DNA from: Planctomycetota bacterium
Lineage (GTDB): Bacteria; Planctomycetota; UBA1135; UBA2386
Direction of reading: 5' to 3'
Length of the DNA: 64,000 bases
NCBI GenBank assembly: GCA_028281765.1
Contig: JANQJF010000061.1
Coordinates: forward strand, 1-64,000
Made by a program: the position numbers and the translations under genes. Under the pieces are notes generated by a model. That model was not told the origin of the DNA, did no database searches, and saw only the letters and a program-made list of their open reading frames with translations. Position 1 is the stretch's first letter. The number at the start of each line of letters is the position of its first letter. Below, one piece after another: positions 23,365-32,570 of the stretch.

Positions 23365-25998
23365 ATGCGATGGCACGCCTGGCTCGCGATCTCGTGTGCG
23401 TCCCTGCTCCTGGGTGAGAGCGCGGCGCAGTCCGAACTCTGGAGCGCTCCGACTTCGAGCTACTCCGACGAGACCGGCTGGTCCTCTGCGGGCGGTGAAG
23501 ACGTGGATGGCGACGGCGTGGCGGATCTGATCGTCGGATCGTTCGACGACACGAGCGGTGGGGTCGACGCGGGTGCGGCGCGCGTGTTCTCGGGTCTCGA
23601 TGGCTCGCTGATCTACGAGAAGTTCGGGACCGCCGGAGATCTGTTCGGGTTCTGCGTCGACGTCGCGGGAGACGTGAACGGTGACGGGTTCTCGGATTTC
23701 GTCGTCGGGGCCTATGGCGACGACGCGGGTGGGCCGGGTGCGGGGTCGGCGACGGTGTTTTCGGGGGAGTCGGGCGCGGTGCTCCATACGTTCGTCGGTA
23801 CGGCGTACGAGTTCGTAGGCACGGTGGCTCGCGGTGCGGGCGACGTCAACGCGGATGGCTACGACGACGTTCTGGTGACGGCGCCTGGCGCGAATCAGGG
23901 TGCTGGTCTCATCGAAGTGCGTTCGGGCAAGGATGCGAGCGTGCTGCTGTCGATACCCGGCACGATGAGCGGCGTGAACTTCGGGCGCTATGCCGACGAC
24001 GTGGGCGATGTCGATGCGGACGGGCACGGAGACATCGCATACGTCGATCATGTCGGCGACTTGGTGACGGTGTCGGGAGCCACTGGCTCGGTGCTGCACA
24101 CGGTTGCCAGCCCGGCTCCGAACAGCGGGTTCGGGAGATCCTTCGCGGGTCTCGGTGACGTCGATGGCGATGGCCGCGGCGACTTCGCGGTCGGTTCACC
24201 GCAGGAGAACGGCGCAGGCATCGGGACTGGTGCGGTCCGAGTGTACTCGGGGGCGAGCGGTTCTTTGATCCGCCAGATTACCCAGCTCGAACCGCACCAG
24301 GGATTCGGATCGAGCGTGACCGCGGTCGGCGACGTCGACGTCGATGGTGTCACTGATATCGGAGTGGGGACGGTGGGCGCGATTGCGTCTCGGATCTGCA
24401 GCGTCTACTCCGGCGCGACCGGCGAGCACCGCTTCTCCGTGGAGCTGGACGTGTTTTCGACCGGGGCATCCCGACTCATCGGATTGGGGGACGTCGACTA
24501 CGACGGCTCGACCGACTTCGCGGTGACGGCGACCAGAGGAGCGTTGACGTCGCCATTCACTCCTTGGAACGACCCGTATCTTCGGGGTGTGACGACGCCG
24601 CGGTTCGTGCGCGAGCTCGTGCAGGCGAACACCGCTTGGTTGTACGCGGTCGGGGACGTCGATGGTGACGGGTTCGACGACTACGCCGAAGTGACGTCTC
24701 CTTCGCATGTCTCGGTCGACGTCATATCGTCGGCGACGGGGCAAGTTCTTTTGGCCGCGTTGCCGGTCGGTTTGGGGGGCGGCCACATATCGGGCGTCGG
24801 AGACGTCAACGGCGACGGGTTCGATGATCTCGTGGTGCCCGTCAGCAACACGCTGGCGAACGTCTTGTCGGGTGCAGATGCGAGCACGCTGTTCACCGTG
24901 AGCGGGTCCGTTGCCACGGCGGTGGTGCCGCGAGGCCGGTCGATCGGAGATGTGAACGGCGACGCTCGCCCTGACGTTCTGTTCGGTCTGGGTCGGGCTG
25001 CGGGCGGAGACGGGGAGGCCACAGTGCGGTCCGGCATCGATGGTAGCGTGATCTTCAGCTACACCGGGTCGGTCCCGAGCGCACAATTCGGCTCGTCGTT
25101 CGGTCCCGCGGGCGACGTGAGCGGGGACGGTGTACCGGACTTCGTGGTCTCCGACTCGTCGCAATCCTTCGTGTTCTCGGGAGCCGATGGTTCGACACTC
25201 CACACTTTCCCGTACCCCTTCGCGGCTCGAGCGGGTGATCAAGACGGCGATGGGTTCGAGGACGTGCTCGTCGCCTCGTGGTTCAGTGCCGTGGATGCGG
25301 CGCTGCTGTCCGGAGTCGACGGCAGCGTGTTGCGAACACTGGGAAGCTACCGTTCGGGCTTCGCGATTGGCGACGCCGATCACGATGGCTTCGAGGACTT
25401 CGCGATGCAGCCGCAGGCGACGCTCCCGCTGGCGATCGTCTCTGGGGCGACGGGGGACGTCGTCGGGGAGTACGAGTACGTCTGGTTCGGCGGCTTCGGA
25501 GACGTGGATGGCGATGGCGTTCGTGAGATCTGCGCCAACTTCGGTGGCAGCATCGGCCCTGGCCGCATCCTCGACGTGTTCAGTCGTAAGGCGAGTCAGG
25601 TCCGCTCGGTCGGTCGGTCGTGCGCCGGCAGCGATGGCCGGCTGCCTCAACTCCATCTCTTCGGGCACCCGGTGTTCGAAGAGTCGCCGACTCTGGTGCT
25701 GCGCGCGGGATTGCCGTCCGCGCCGGCCGTGATGCTCGTCGGCCCGCCCGCGATTGCTCCCATTCCGCTCGACGTGATCGGCGCGGTTGGCTGCACCGCA
25801 TACTTCAGCCTCACCGCATCCGCGATCCCGCTGTCGCTGGATCCCGCCGGGATGGCCAGCGTCGGCTGGACGATCGGATCCGGCGCGTCGTTGCTCGGCG
25901 CTCGTTTCGACTTTCAGTGCTTCGTGCTCGATCCGGCTGCGAACGCCGCCGGGCTTTCCGCGAGCGCCGGCCTCGCTTGTGTGCTCGGCGGCCGCTGA
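23365..25998 (+). CDS. Secreted FG-GAP repeat protein
   Basis: 877 residues with a signal peptide (cleavage near residue 21). The body is built from about a dozen FG-GAP / integrin-alpha-like repeats with Ca-binding-like loops, for example DVNGDGFSDFVVGAYGDD, DVDGDGRGDFAVG and DVSGDGVPDFVV, which together should fold into seven-bladed beta-propellers. The last 130 residues form a separate Cys-containing beta domain (IGAVGCTAYFSLTASAIPLS) of the type that ends many secreted planctomycete proteins. No catalytic motif is present; a surface or adhesion role is likely. Start ATG at 23365, 36 bases after pckA, so read-through from pckA is possible. Confidence 0.9.
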   Translation: MRWHAWLAISCASLLLGESAAQSELWSAPTSSYSDETGWSSAGGEDVDGDGVADLIVGSFDDTSGGVDAGAARVFSGLDGSLIYEKFGTAGDLFGFCVDVAGDVNGDGFSDFVVGAYGDDAGGPGAGSATVFSGESGAVLHTFVGTAYEFVGTVARGAGDVNADGYDDVLVTAPGANQGAGLIEVRSGKDASVLLSIPGTMSGVNFGRYADDVGDVDADGHGDIAYVDHVGDLVTVSGATGSVLHTVASPAPNSGFGRSFAGLGDVDGDGRGDFAVGSPQENGAGIGTGAVRVYSGASGSLIRQITQLEPHQGFGSSVTAVGDVDVDGVTDIGVGTVGAIASRICSVYSGATGEHRFSVELDVFSTGASRLIGLGDVDYDGSTDFAVTATRGALTSPFTPWNDPYLRGVTTPRFVRELVQANTAWLYAVGDVDGDGFDDYAEVTSPSHVSVDVISSATGQVLLAALPVGLGGGHISGVGDVNGDGFDDLVVPVSNTLANVLSGADASTLFTVSGSVATAVVPRGRSIGDVNGDARPDVLFGLGRAAGGDGEATVRSGIDGSVIFSYTGSVPSAQFGSSFGPAGDVSGDGVPDFVVSDSSQSFVFSGADGSTLHTFPYPFAARAGDQDGDGFEDVLVASWFSAVDAALLSGVDGSVLRTLGSYRSGFAIGDADHDGFEDFAMQPQATLPLAIVSGATGDVVGEYEYVWFGGFGDVDGDGVREICANFGGSIGPGRILDVFSRKASQVRSVGRSCAGSDGRLPQLHLFGHPVFEESPTLVLRAGLPSAPAVMLVGPPAIAPIPLDVIGAVGCTAYFSLTASAIPLSLDPAGMASVGWTIGSGASLLGARFDFQCFVLDPAANAAGLSASAGLACVLGGR

Positions 25999-25999
25999 C

Positions 26000-26671
26000 T
26001 CAGAACGTCAGCACGCCACCGATCATGATCGCATGAGCATCGATGTCGACCTCGCTGCGCGTCGACACGCCGCGGCCGTGGTCGTCGAACTCGAACTCCC
26101 AGTAGCGGTAGCCGGTTTCGATCGCGAAGTTTTCGGTCAGCGAGCTGCGGAGTCCGACGCCGAAGCGCGTGTTGGCTTCGTCCCAATCGTCGCGCCACAC
26201 CCCGACGCGCGCGTAGACGTCGAGCCGGCGCGGCGCGAGTGCCCATGCGACTTCGGCCTGGAGCATCGGGCCGAGATCGTGGATCGTCGCGCGCGTGCCG
26301 AGGGCGCCGCGCGTGTCGACTTCCACGTCGGCGTAGCCGGCGCCGAGTCCGGCGGTCACGACCAGGCGATCCTCGACGAAGCGCCCCTGGTAGCTCGGCA
26401 CGAGCGAGTACTCGCGCGTCGAATACTCGGCGCGTGTGCTGCTCGGCGTGTCGAGCCGTAGCGAGCCGTCGATCCCGGTCGCCTCGTAGTCGATCACGAT
26501 GCCGTGCCTCGAATCGCCGGGCTCGCCGCCGCCGAACGTCGTGACGTTCTTGCGAACGCGTCCGCTCCACGCGAGCGCACCGTAGTCGGAGCCCTCGATG
26601 CGGTTCGTGCCACATGCGGTGCTGAGAAACGAGAGCGCGACCAGGGCCGCGACCGATCGGTAGGGGGCCAT
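26000..26671 (-). CDS. Outer-membrane beta-barrel-like lipoprotein
   Basis: 223 residues. A signal sequence ends in the lipobox FLSTAC (Cys about 20). The rest alternates polar and hydrophobic residues in strands with Gly and aromatic turns (GLGAGYADVEVDTRG, FAIETGYRYWEFEFDDHGRG) and ends in a C-terminal phenylalanine (GGVLTF), the pattern of small outer-membrane barrels. It starts three bases after the stop of the PQQ-like gene, so it is the last gene of a three-gene minus-strand operon. Its end lies one base from the convergent FG-GAP gene. The combination of lipobox and barrel is uncommon; the Cys could instead be part of a normal signal peptide. Confidence 0.74.
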   Translation of the reverse strand: MAPYRSVAALVALSFLSTACGTNRIEGSDYGALAWSGRVRKNVTTFGGGEPGDSRHGIVIDYEATGIDGSLRLDTPSSTRAEYSTREYSLVPSYQGRFVEDRLVVTAGLGAGYADVEVDTRGALGTRATIHDLGPMLQAEVAWALAPRRLDVYARVGVWRDDWDEANTRFGVGLRSSLTENFAIETGYRYWEFEFDDHGRGVSTRSEVDIDAHAIMIGGVLTF

Positions 26672-26674
26672 GCC

Positions 26675-28210
26675 TCACTTAAGGGAAGCAGGCAGGCGGT
26701 AGCACACGGCTTCTCGGTCGTTTCTGTGAAAAACGTAGCGGCCGGCGAGCGCCAGGGGATTCCAAGTCTTGCCGCTAAGTACTTCGATGCGCCCGAGTTC
26801 GCGCGGTTCTTCGGGGGTCGCCTCGACGAGGAAGAGCTCGCCGAATTCGCCGGAGATCAGGAGGACGTCGTCGACCAGGAGGAGCTGGCCGTGGCCGTAC
26901 GAGCCCCCCTTCCACTTGCGGCGGCCTTTCTTCAGATCGACGCACGCGAGCCGTCCGTCGTCGAGGCCGTAGACGAACCCGTCGCGGACGACCACGTTCG
27001 CGAATTTCGCCTTCATGCTGAGGGAGCGCCACGCGCGCTTCGTCGAGAACGCGCCGGACTCGTCGCGCGCGACGCGCACGAGTTGCGCGCCCGTGCCGTA
27101 ACCGCTCGAGATGAAGACAGCGTCGTCACCGATCGGAACCGGGTCGCACACGTGCGGATGCTTGCCGCGCCACGCGTGGGCCCACAGCACCGCGCCGTCC
27201 TCGAGCGAATGTGCTGCGACTTCGCGCGCGTTGAACTGCAGGATCTGCGGAGTGCCGTGGAGCGTCGCGAAGACGGGGGACGCGTAGTGCGCGCCGCCGT
27301 CCCCGTGTGCCCACGCGAGTTTTCCGTCGTCGACTCGATAGGCGGCGACCGAGGCGTTCGCGCCGCCCACGTTCACGATCACGAGGTCTTCGACGACCAG
27401 CGGCGAGCACGCGAGTCCCCACTCGGGCACCGGCGCGCCGTGCTCCTGGAGGACGTTCTTCGACCAGGTCGGTCGGCCGCTTTCGATGTCGAGGCAGCAC
27501 AGCTGCCCCGTGGAACCCAGAGTGAAGGCGTGGTCGCCGTGCACCGTCGGCGTCGACCGTGGCCCGATCCCCGCGACCTTGTTGTCATAACGCCCGGGGT
27601 AGGCGTGCTCCCAGAGTTTGCGCCCGGTCGCGGCTTCGTAGCAGACGACGGTTTCGTCCTCGCCGTGCTGCTCGATCGTGATCGCGCGCGGGCCCGAGAT
27701 CGCGAAGCCGGCCCAGCCGTCCCCGACCGGGCGGCGCCACACTTCGACAGGGGGATTGCTGCTCCAGTCGCGCGCGAACACGCGGCGTGAGACGTGCCCG
27801 TCTCGAGTGCTGCCACGGAACTGCAGCGAGTCCTCGAGTCCTTCGAGCACCCGCAACTCCGTTCGGGACGCGTCGTCCGGTGCGGCTTCGACCGTTACGA
27901 CCGTCCTCCAGCGCCACTCGAAGATCGGCAGCAGATCGCCCGTGAAGCCCGTCAGCTCGAAGCAGGACGCATACAGCGCGATCGGCACGATGACTGCTGC
28001 GAGAGTGATCAGTCGGCGACGCGCGCCGAGACGGCCGAACACGACGAGCCAGAGCCACGCCAACAGCAAGCCGATCACCATGGAGAACACCGAGATGATG
28101 TTCGCGACCTGCTGGTCGTCGGGTGAGCTGAGCTGGACGGCGAGCGCGACGATTGCGGCGATCGCGAGCAGGACGGCAGCGGGCCAGAGGAGCGGGCGTC
28201 GTTCGGTCAT
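26675..28210 (-). CDS. Membrane-anchored PQQ-like beta-propeller protein
   Basis: 511 residues. The N-terminal 90 residues hold three hydrophobic helices (about 8-26, 36-60, 67-90), after which the chain is exported. Residues about 140-510 are PQQ-like propeller blades: CYEAATGRKLWEHAYPG, CCLDIESGRPTWSKN, YRVDDGKLAWAHGDGG, HSLEDGAVLWAHAWRG and CVDLKKGRRKWKGGSYG. No quinoprotein active-site residues are evident, so it is more likely a scaffold (as in BamB-type or planctomycete outer wall proteins) than a dehydrogenase. The frame is open upstream, but the ATG at 28210, 17 bases after the M61-like gene stop, gives the sensible start. Confidence 0.86.
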   Translation of the reverse strand: MTERRPLLWPAAVLLAIAAIVALAVQLSSPDDQQVANIISVFSMVIGLLLAWLWLVVFGRLGARRRLITLAAVIVPIALYASCFELTGFTGDLLPIFEWRWRTVVTVEAAPDDASRTELRVLEGLEDSLQFRGSTRDGHVSRRVFARDWSSNPPVEVWRRPVGDGWAGFAISGPRAITIEQHGEDETVVCYEAATGRKLWEHAYPGRYDNKVAGIGPRSTPTVHGDHAFTLGSTGQLCCLDIESGRPTWSKNVLQEHGAPVPEWGLACSPLVVEDLVIVNVGGANASVAAYRVDDGKLAWAHGDGGAHYASPVFATLHGTPQILQFNAREVAAHSLEDGAVLWAHAWRGKHPHVCDPVPIGDDAVFISSGYGTGAQLVRVARDESGAFSTKRAWRSLSMKAKFANVVVRDGFVYGLDDGRLACVDLKKGRRKWKGGSYGHGQLLLVDDVLLISGEFGELFLVEATPEEPRELGRIEVLSGKTWNPLALAGRYVFHRNDREAVCYRLPASLK

Positions 28211-28227
28211 CGAGGTTCGGAGTGCCC

Positions 28228-29964
28228 TTAGTTCGCGAAGAATTGCCGCAACAGGTCCGGATCTCCGACCGGTCGCGTCTCGATCCCGCAGTCGCGCCAG
28301 CCCCACGGTTCGATCGCGACGACCTGGCGACGGCCGTCGCGTTCGATCTCGAGCCACCAGCCGTTCGGGCCGGGCGTGAAGTCGAACAAGGTGAGGCCGA
28401 ACGCGTGCTCGGTCGTCAGGCCGGGCTTGACCCGGACCTTGCGCGGTCGCTTGGGACCGTAGTCGCGGATCACGTCGCCGACCCGGACGTTCTTCGTGAG
28501 CTTCGGGCTGTCTTCGTGGATCGCGGTGATTCGGCCCGGCTGCGTGCCCTTGTCGGTTTGGATGCCGAAGAACGTCAGCATGCCCGGTCGCTCCGCATCG
28601 ATGCGGAAGAACCCGAGTTCGCGCAGCGCGTCGCGGGTCTTCGGGAACGGCTTGCCGCCGGCGATGTGGTTGGTGAAGAACTCCGCCGCGCCACGCTCGA
28701 GGGTCCATTCCTTCAGCCGTTCGAGGGAATACCCCGGTTCGTCCCCTGCCGCGAAGTCGTGCAGCATCGCGGCGACGCTGCTCTTGCTCTGTTTGCGCAA
28801 CGCCACGTCGAGGTGGAGCGCGAGCAGCGCACCGCCGTTGTAGGCCAAGACTTCCAACGGTCCGTCGCCGTCGCGCCAGGTGACCGTGTCGTTCGTGAAC
28901 GACGTCTTGCCGAACGCTCGGCTCGCGCGGGCCGTGCGGTCGATCTCGAGCATTCGCTGTGCGAACCACTCGCGGTCGACGACTCCGGACCGCGCCGCGT
29001 GCCAGAGGCTCATGTACTCGGTGAAGCCTTCGAAGAACCACACGCGCGAAGGACCCAAGGGCTCGATCACCCCGGGCAGCCAATCGTGGAAGAGTTCGTG
29101 CGCGAGCGTTGAGCGGTAGTGGGGGGAATCGGGGTTGGCGTTGTAGTTGACCGCGACGCCGTGATCGGTGCGCACTCCACCCCCGCCGCCCGGGTTCTCG
29201 CCCGTGATGAACACGCGCGTCGGCTTCGGCAGCCCCCGGCCGAACGTCTCCTCGAAACTCTGGAGCAGCTGACCGGTCACGGTCGCGAAGGCCTTCGTGA
29301 TGTCCTTCACGCCGGATCCGAACTGGATGACTTCGTGGGTGCGGCCGCCTTGCTGCACCGTGGCCACGAATGGATCCTTGCCGAACATCACGAGGCATTG
29401 ATCGAGCGGGCGGTCGAGTTCGACCGTTTGCTTGCCGCGCGTGACTCCGCTCCAACCCGACGCGACGACGTAGCCTTCGGCCGGTTGGAGCTCGACCGTG
29501 CGTCTGGCTTGGATCGTCGATCCGTCTTCCCTCTCGAGGCGCGGCATGGTGTTCTGGGCGAAGCCGCTCGCCAGGTCGGAGAGTTGCCACGGCATCAGGC
29601 CGTGCGAGCGATGCTCGTCGGAGCCGTGCTTCTGGAGGCTGATTCGGTATGACAGCGAGAGTTCTCCGTTCCACCGACGCGGTAGATCGAATTCGAAGTC
29701 GTGCGTGTCCGGACGCAGCGGCGGGTCGGCGACGATGTCGGTGAAGTACGGGGTATCGAGGCTGCGCCAGTCCCCCCAGTTGCTGACGTGCAGCCGCACG
29801 TCGCGCTGCGAGTCCTGTAGGCCGGTCACGCGCACGTCGATCTTCCACGCACCGGGGGCTGGCTCCGGAAGGTGCGTCACGCGGTAGTGGACATGCGTGC
29901 GCTGCGCGTGTGCGCACGCTGCGATCAATCCGAGCGCACACAGTCGGAGCGTGGGGAGTTGCAT
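28228..29964 (-). CDS. Secreted M61-like metallopeptidase with PDZ-like tail
   Basis: 578 residues with a signal peptide (1-20). The zinc site is HELFH (His289, Glu290, His293) with a downstream glutamate in FEGFTEY (Glu312), the gluzincin arrangement of M1/M61 peptidases; M61 members are glycyl aminopeptidase-like. The N-terminal 230 residues are beta-rich, as in M61. The tail (about 470-560), with ITAIHEDSPKLTKNVRVGDV, resembles a PDZ domain, also typical of M61. It is the first gene of a minus-strand set with the PQQ-like and barrel genes. Start ATG at 29964; export to periplasm or outside is expected. Confidence 0.87.
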   Translation of the reverse strand: MQLPTLRLCALGLIAACAHAQRTHVHYRVTHLPEPAPGAWKIDVRVTGLQDSQRDVRLHVSNWGDWRSLDTPYFTDIVADPPLRPDTHDFEFDLPRRWNGELSLSYRISLQKHGSDEHRSHGLMPWQLSDLASGFAQNTMPRLEREDGSTIQARRTVELQPAEGYVVASGWSGVTRGKQTVELDRPLDQCLVMFGKDPFVATVQQGGRTHEVIQFGSGVKDITKAFATVTGQLLQSFEETFGRGLPKPTRVFITGENPGGGGGVRTDHGVAVNYNANPDSPHYRSTLAHELFHDWLPGVIEPLGPSRVWFFEGFTEYMSLWHAARSGVVDREWFAQRMLEIDRTARASRAFGKTSFTNDTVTWRDGDGPLEVLAYNGGALLALHLDVALRKQSKSSVAAMLHDFAAGDEPGYSLERLKEWTLERGAAEFFTNHIAGGKPFPKTRDALRELGFFRIDAERPGMLTFFGIQTDKGTQPGRITAIHEDSPKLTKNVRVGDVIRDYGPKRPRKVRVKPGLTTEHAFGLTLFDFTPGPNGWWLEIERDGRRQVVAIEPWGWRDCGIETRPVGDPDLLRQFFAN

Positions 29965-30081
29965 CGTCCTCTGTTGTAGCAGGCGGACGAGACGAGGGGT
30001 TGAAAGCGGCCGGGCGGGGGGGATCGTCGGGCTCTCGAGGTCGCTTGTGGTCGATTCGAGCCCTGGCTACGTTGCTTCGCC

Positions 30082-31092
30082 ATGGACGTGACTCATGGCG
30101 ATTTCGTGAGCTTGGCGTTCCGAGGAGTGCTGCGGCGCGAACCGACGAACGCGGAGCGCTCTCGGCTCGAGGCTGCGCTCTCGGCCGGCACTTCGTCGCA
30201 AGCGGACGTGCTTCGCGAGCTGGTCGAATGCGAGGAATACGGCGCGGTCGGGACCGACACCTACCGAGAGGAAGACGATCCCCGCCTCAGGCGATTCCGA
30301 ACGGGCCCGATCGAGTCCCTGTCCCGGCGACTTCGGGACGACGTCGTCGTGCCGCAGGAGCACTTCGATGCTGTTTGGTCCGACTATCTCGTCGAACTCG
30401 GTGATGGTCCGGGCGAGCAAGTGCTCAAGCGGTACGGGGAAGAACATCGGCGTCGTTTCCACGCCACCGTCAACGCGATGCAGATCCTGCTCGAGGGCAG
30501 AGAAGCACCCCGTGTGCTCGACTTCGGTGTGTCGGTGTTCACCCCGATGATCAAGCGGATCGTGCCGCAGGTCGAGTTGGTGACCTCCGACCGTCCGACG
30601 GATCCGGATCAAGAGGCCTACTTTCGACGCGTCAGCGCCTATTCCGGGGCCTCGGCGCATGTGGCGATCGATCTCGCAGAGCCGGAGTTCCTGACCGCCG
30701 AGAACCAGGCAGCGATTGGTGAGATCGACTTCATCATCTTCACCGAGGTGCTCGAGCACCTGCCGTCCAACCCGGTTCGCGTGCTCGAGCAGCTGATCCG
30801 GCTGCTCTCACCGGACGGGCAGCTCTACGTGACGACGCCGAACTGCTTCGCGCGCCGCTGCCTGGATGCCATCCGTCGCCGCGTGAATCCGCAGCAAGTG
30901 TTCCCGTACGAGGGCAACCCGGCGGGCGTGCATCACTACCGTGAGCTGCCGATGGCCGAGCTTCTCGTCAGTCTGGTCGAAGCCGGTGGACAGCCGATCG
31001 GCTTCTACTACTCGGACTGCTGGGACGACGACGAGATCTTCCCGCGCGACCAGCGGTCGTGCCTGGTCGCGACGGCGAAGCGGGGGACGTAG
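30082..31092 (+). CDS. SAM-dependent methyltransferase with N-terminal DUF4214-like segment
   Basis: 336 residues, no signal peptide. Residues about 5-55 (FVSLAFRGVLRREPTNAERS) resemble the DUF4214 module often attached to glycan-related or calcium-binding proteins. Residues about 145-260 form a class I methyltransferase: motif I VLDFGVSVFTP, an acidic residue after strand 2 (VTSDRP), FIIFTEVLEHLP and LLSPDGQLYVTTPN. The family members with this build usually methylate lipids or sugars in capsule or O-antigen clusters. No glycosyltransferase is adjacent here, so the substrate is unknown. Start ATG at 30082. Confidence 0.88.
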   Translation: MDVTHGDFVSLAFRGVLRREPTNAERSRLEAALSAGTSSQADVLRELVECEEYGAVGTDTYREEDDPRLRRFRTGPIESLSRRLRDDVVVPQEHFDAVWSDYLVELGDGPGEQVLKRYGEEHRRRFHATVNAMQILLEGREAPRVLDFGVSVFTPMIKRIVPQVELVTSDRPTDPDQEAYFRRVSAYSGASAHVAIDLAEPEFLTAENQAAIGEIDFIIFTEVLEHLPSNPVRVLEQLIRLLSPDGQLYVTTPNCFARRCLDAIRRRVNPQQVFPYEGNPAGVHHYRELPMAELLVSLVEAGGQPIGFYYSDCWDDDEIFPRDQRSCLVATAKRGT

Positions 31093-31226
31093 CCGCGCCG
31101 ACTCAGTGGCGAAGCGCTTTTTGACCATCGACTTCGGCGAGCCAGGCGTAACCGTTCTTGCTCGATCCGCGGTCGGCACTTGCGCGCGCGAGCTCCTTCG
31201 GCGGCAGGCGAACGCCGCGGCCCCGG

Positions 31227-31724
31227 TCAACCGCCCGGTGACTCGAGGTGCGATTCGACTTGCGTCCCCGCGGCGATACCTTCTTCCTGCTTGCGCATGA
31301 AGAACGCGGTGTAGTGGAGTGCGACATCGGGAGCATGCTTCGCGCACTCCACCTCGAACGCCGCGTCCATCGACCACAGCAATGGATCCAGATACGAGCC
31401 GTCGTGATTCGGCATCGCGCAGTGGAACAATGCGGTCCGCACGATCGCCCGGTCCTTCTCATGGATCGCCTGCAACGCTCGACGCACCGGCTCGTCACGG
31501 ACGCGGCGCAGCTCGTGTACGAACTGGCGGCGAACGAACGCAGCGTAGTGTTCCTCTTCCAGCGCGATTTCGCTCGCCCGCCCACGGGCTGAGGCGGTGC
31601 ACCGACGCACTTGTTCATCGTTGACCAGACGCAGTTTTGCTGCGACCTGATCGCACTCGTAGGCTTCTTCAAGGAGGCGGAGCGTCGTCCTCCCGCCCTT
31701 GATCCGATTCGTTGAGCTCATCAT
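31227..31724 (-). CDS. Hypothetical helical protein
   Basis: 165 residues from the ATG at 31724, preceded by GAGAG about six bases upstream; the frame continues upstream but the extra residues look non-coding. It is almost wholly helical with many Glu, Arg and His residues (LEEEHYAAFVRRQFVHELRR, FHCAMPNHDG). The EEHYAAF pattern is faintly like four-helix bundle proteins, but no metal-site set can be identified. I do not recognise it. It is the first gene of the accessory stretch that continues to 35.5 kb. Confidence 0.55.
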   Translation of the reverse strand: MMSSTNRIKGGRTTLRLLEEAYECDQVAAKLRLVNDEQVRRCTASARGRASEIALEEEHYAAFVRRQFVHELRRVRDEPVRRALQAIHEKDRAIVRTALFHCAMPNHDGSYLDPLLWSMDAAFEVECAKHAPDVALHYTAFFMRKQEEGIAAGTQVESHLESPGG

Positions 31725-32008
31725 TTCTCTCGTTGGCAGTTCGTTTGAGGAAGGCTGCAAGAGATCCGGCTGGCGCTTCGGCTGAAGCCTTGGCGCACGC
31801 CTGGCGGACCCTCTCACCGCACGCTGTGTCCTGTAGTGGGCGCATGTCGACTTGGCTCGAAATGGGTCCTGAGATGGTTCAGGCGATGCTCACGCATCGA
31901 TACACGAAGAGGCGCAGTAGGCCACAGCGGGCCGGACGGATAACGAACTGATCGAAAGGCGGTCATGATGACGAAGGGGTGTTTCTGAGGTGAAGGACGG
32001 AATGTCCG

Positions 32009-32374
32009 TCAGGCGATAGCAGCCACGATCGACGCGGCGGCGAGCGCTAACGACGGCATGATCGCGAAGGCGCACAACAGTGCGAAGCCGGAGGAGTCGC
32101 CGTGCGACTGCGGGTGTTCACCGTGGTGGCGGTGTTCGGAGGCGTCGTGGTGCGGCTGCGCGACGTGCTCAGGCTCGTGGTGCTCAGGCTCATGGTGCTC
32201 GGGCGAGTCACCGTCGTGCGTGTGCTCGTCGTCGCCGTGGTGGCCGTCGTCGTTTCCGTCGTTCTCGTGCTCGTCGCCGTGCTCGTGCCGCTCGGTGTTT
32301 GCGTCGTGCGTGTGTGCGCCGTGCGAATCGTGAGCGTCCGTGTCGAGGGAGAAGGGTTGTTCGTGGTGAGCCAT
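32009..32374 (-). CDS. Histidine/acid-rich protein with C-terminal membrane helix
   Basis: 121 residues from the ATG at 32374. Residues 1-90 are dominated by His, Asp, Glu, Gly and Asn, with short repeats such as HHEPEHHEPEH and EHTHDGD; such runs bind divalent metals in known proteins. The last 22 residues (ALLCAFAIMPSLALAAASIV) form a hydrophobic helix, giving a tail-anchored layout with the His-rich part in the cytosol if the usual orientation holds. The frame is open to 32584, but that would overlap the divergent sigma gene, and the shorter start is preferred. Both strands are open here, a consequence of base bias, so confidence is moderate. It may buffer metals. Confidence 0.55.
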   Translation of the reverse strand: MAHHEQPFSLDTDAHDSHGAHTHDANTERHEHGDEHENDGNDDGHHGDDEHTHDGDSPEHHEPEHHEPEHVAQPHHDASEHRHHGEHPQSHGDSSGFALLCAFAIMPSLALAAASIVAAIA

Positions 32375-32433
32375 GCTTGTTTCTTGTTCAGGGTTATCGA
32401 AAGACACCGACACCTCGCCCCGACTGGACCAAT

Positions 32434-32455
32434 CCGGACGAGAACTTTCGAAAAT
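32434..32455 (-). promoter_or_regulatory. Shared upstream motif, copy 1
   Basis: On the minus strand this 22-base site reads with the core TTTTCGAARRTTCTCG followed by YYCGG. A second copy lies at 35581-35602 with 17 of 22 bases identical and the same orientation. Each sits 60-90 bases upstream of a minus-strand gene start (32374 and 35494), so it may be a shared promoter or operator. It is a by-eye match only. Confidence 0.3.
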
Positions 32456-32570
32456 GACGGGTCGGGCCCCTTCGCCGCGGTTTTTGACGAAATCTCGAAT
32501 TCGTTCTCCGCACGGCGTGCTCTCCGGCGAGTGAGTAGTTGCCCCGAACCCACGGACCCGCGACATACCC

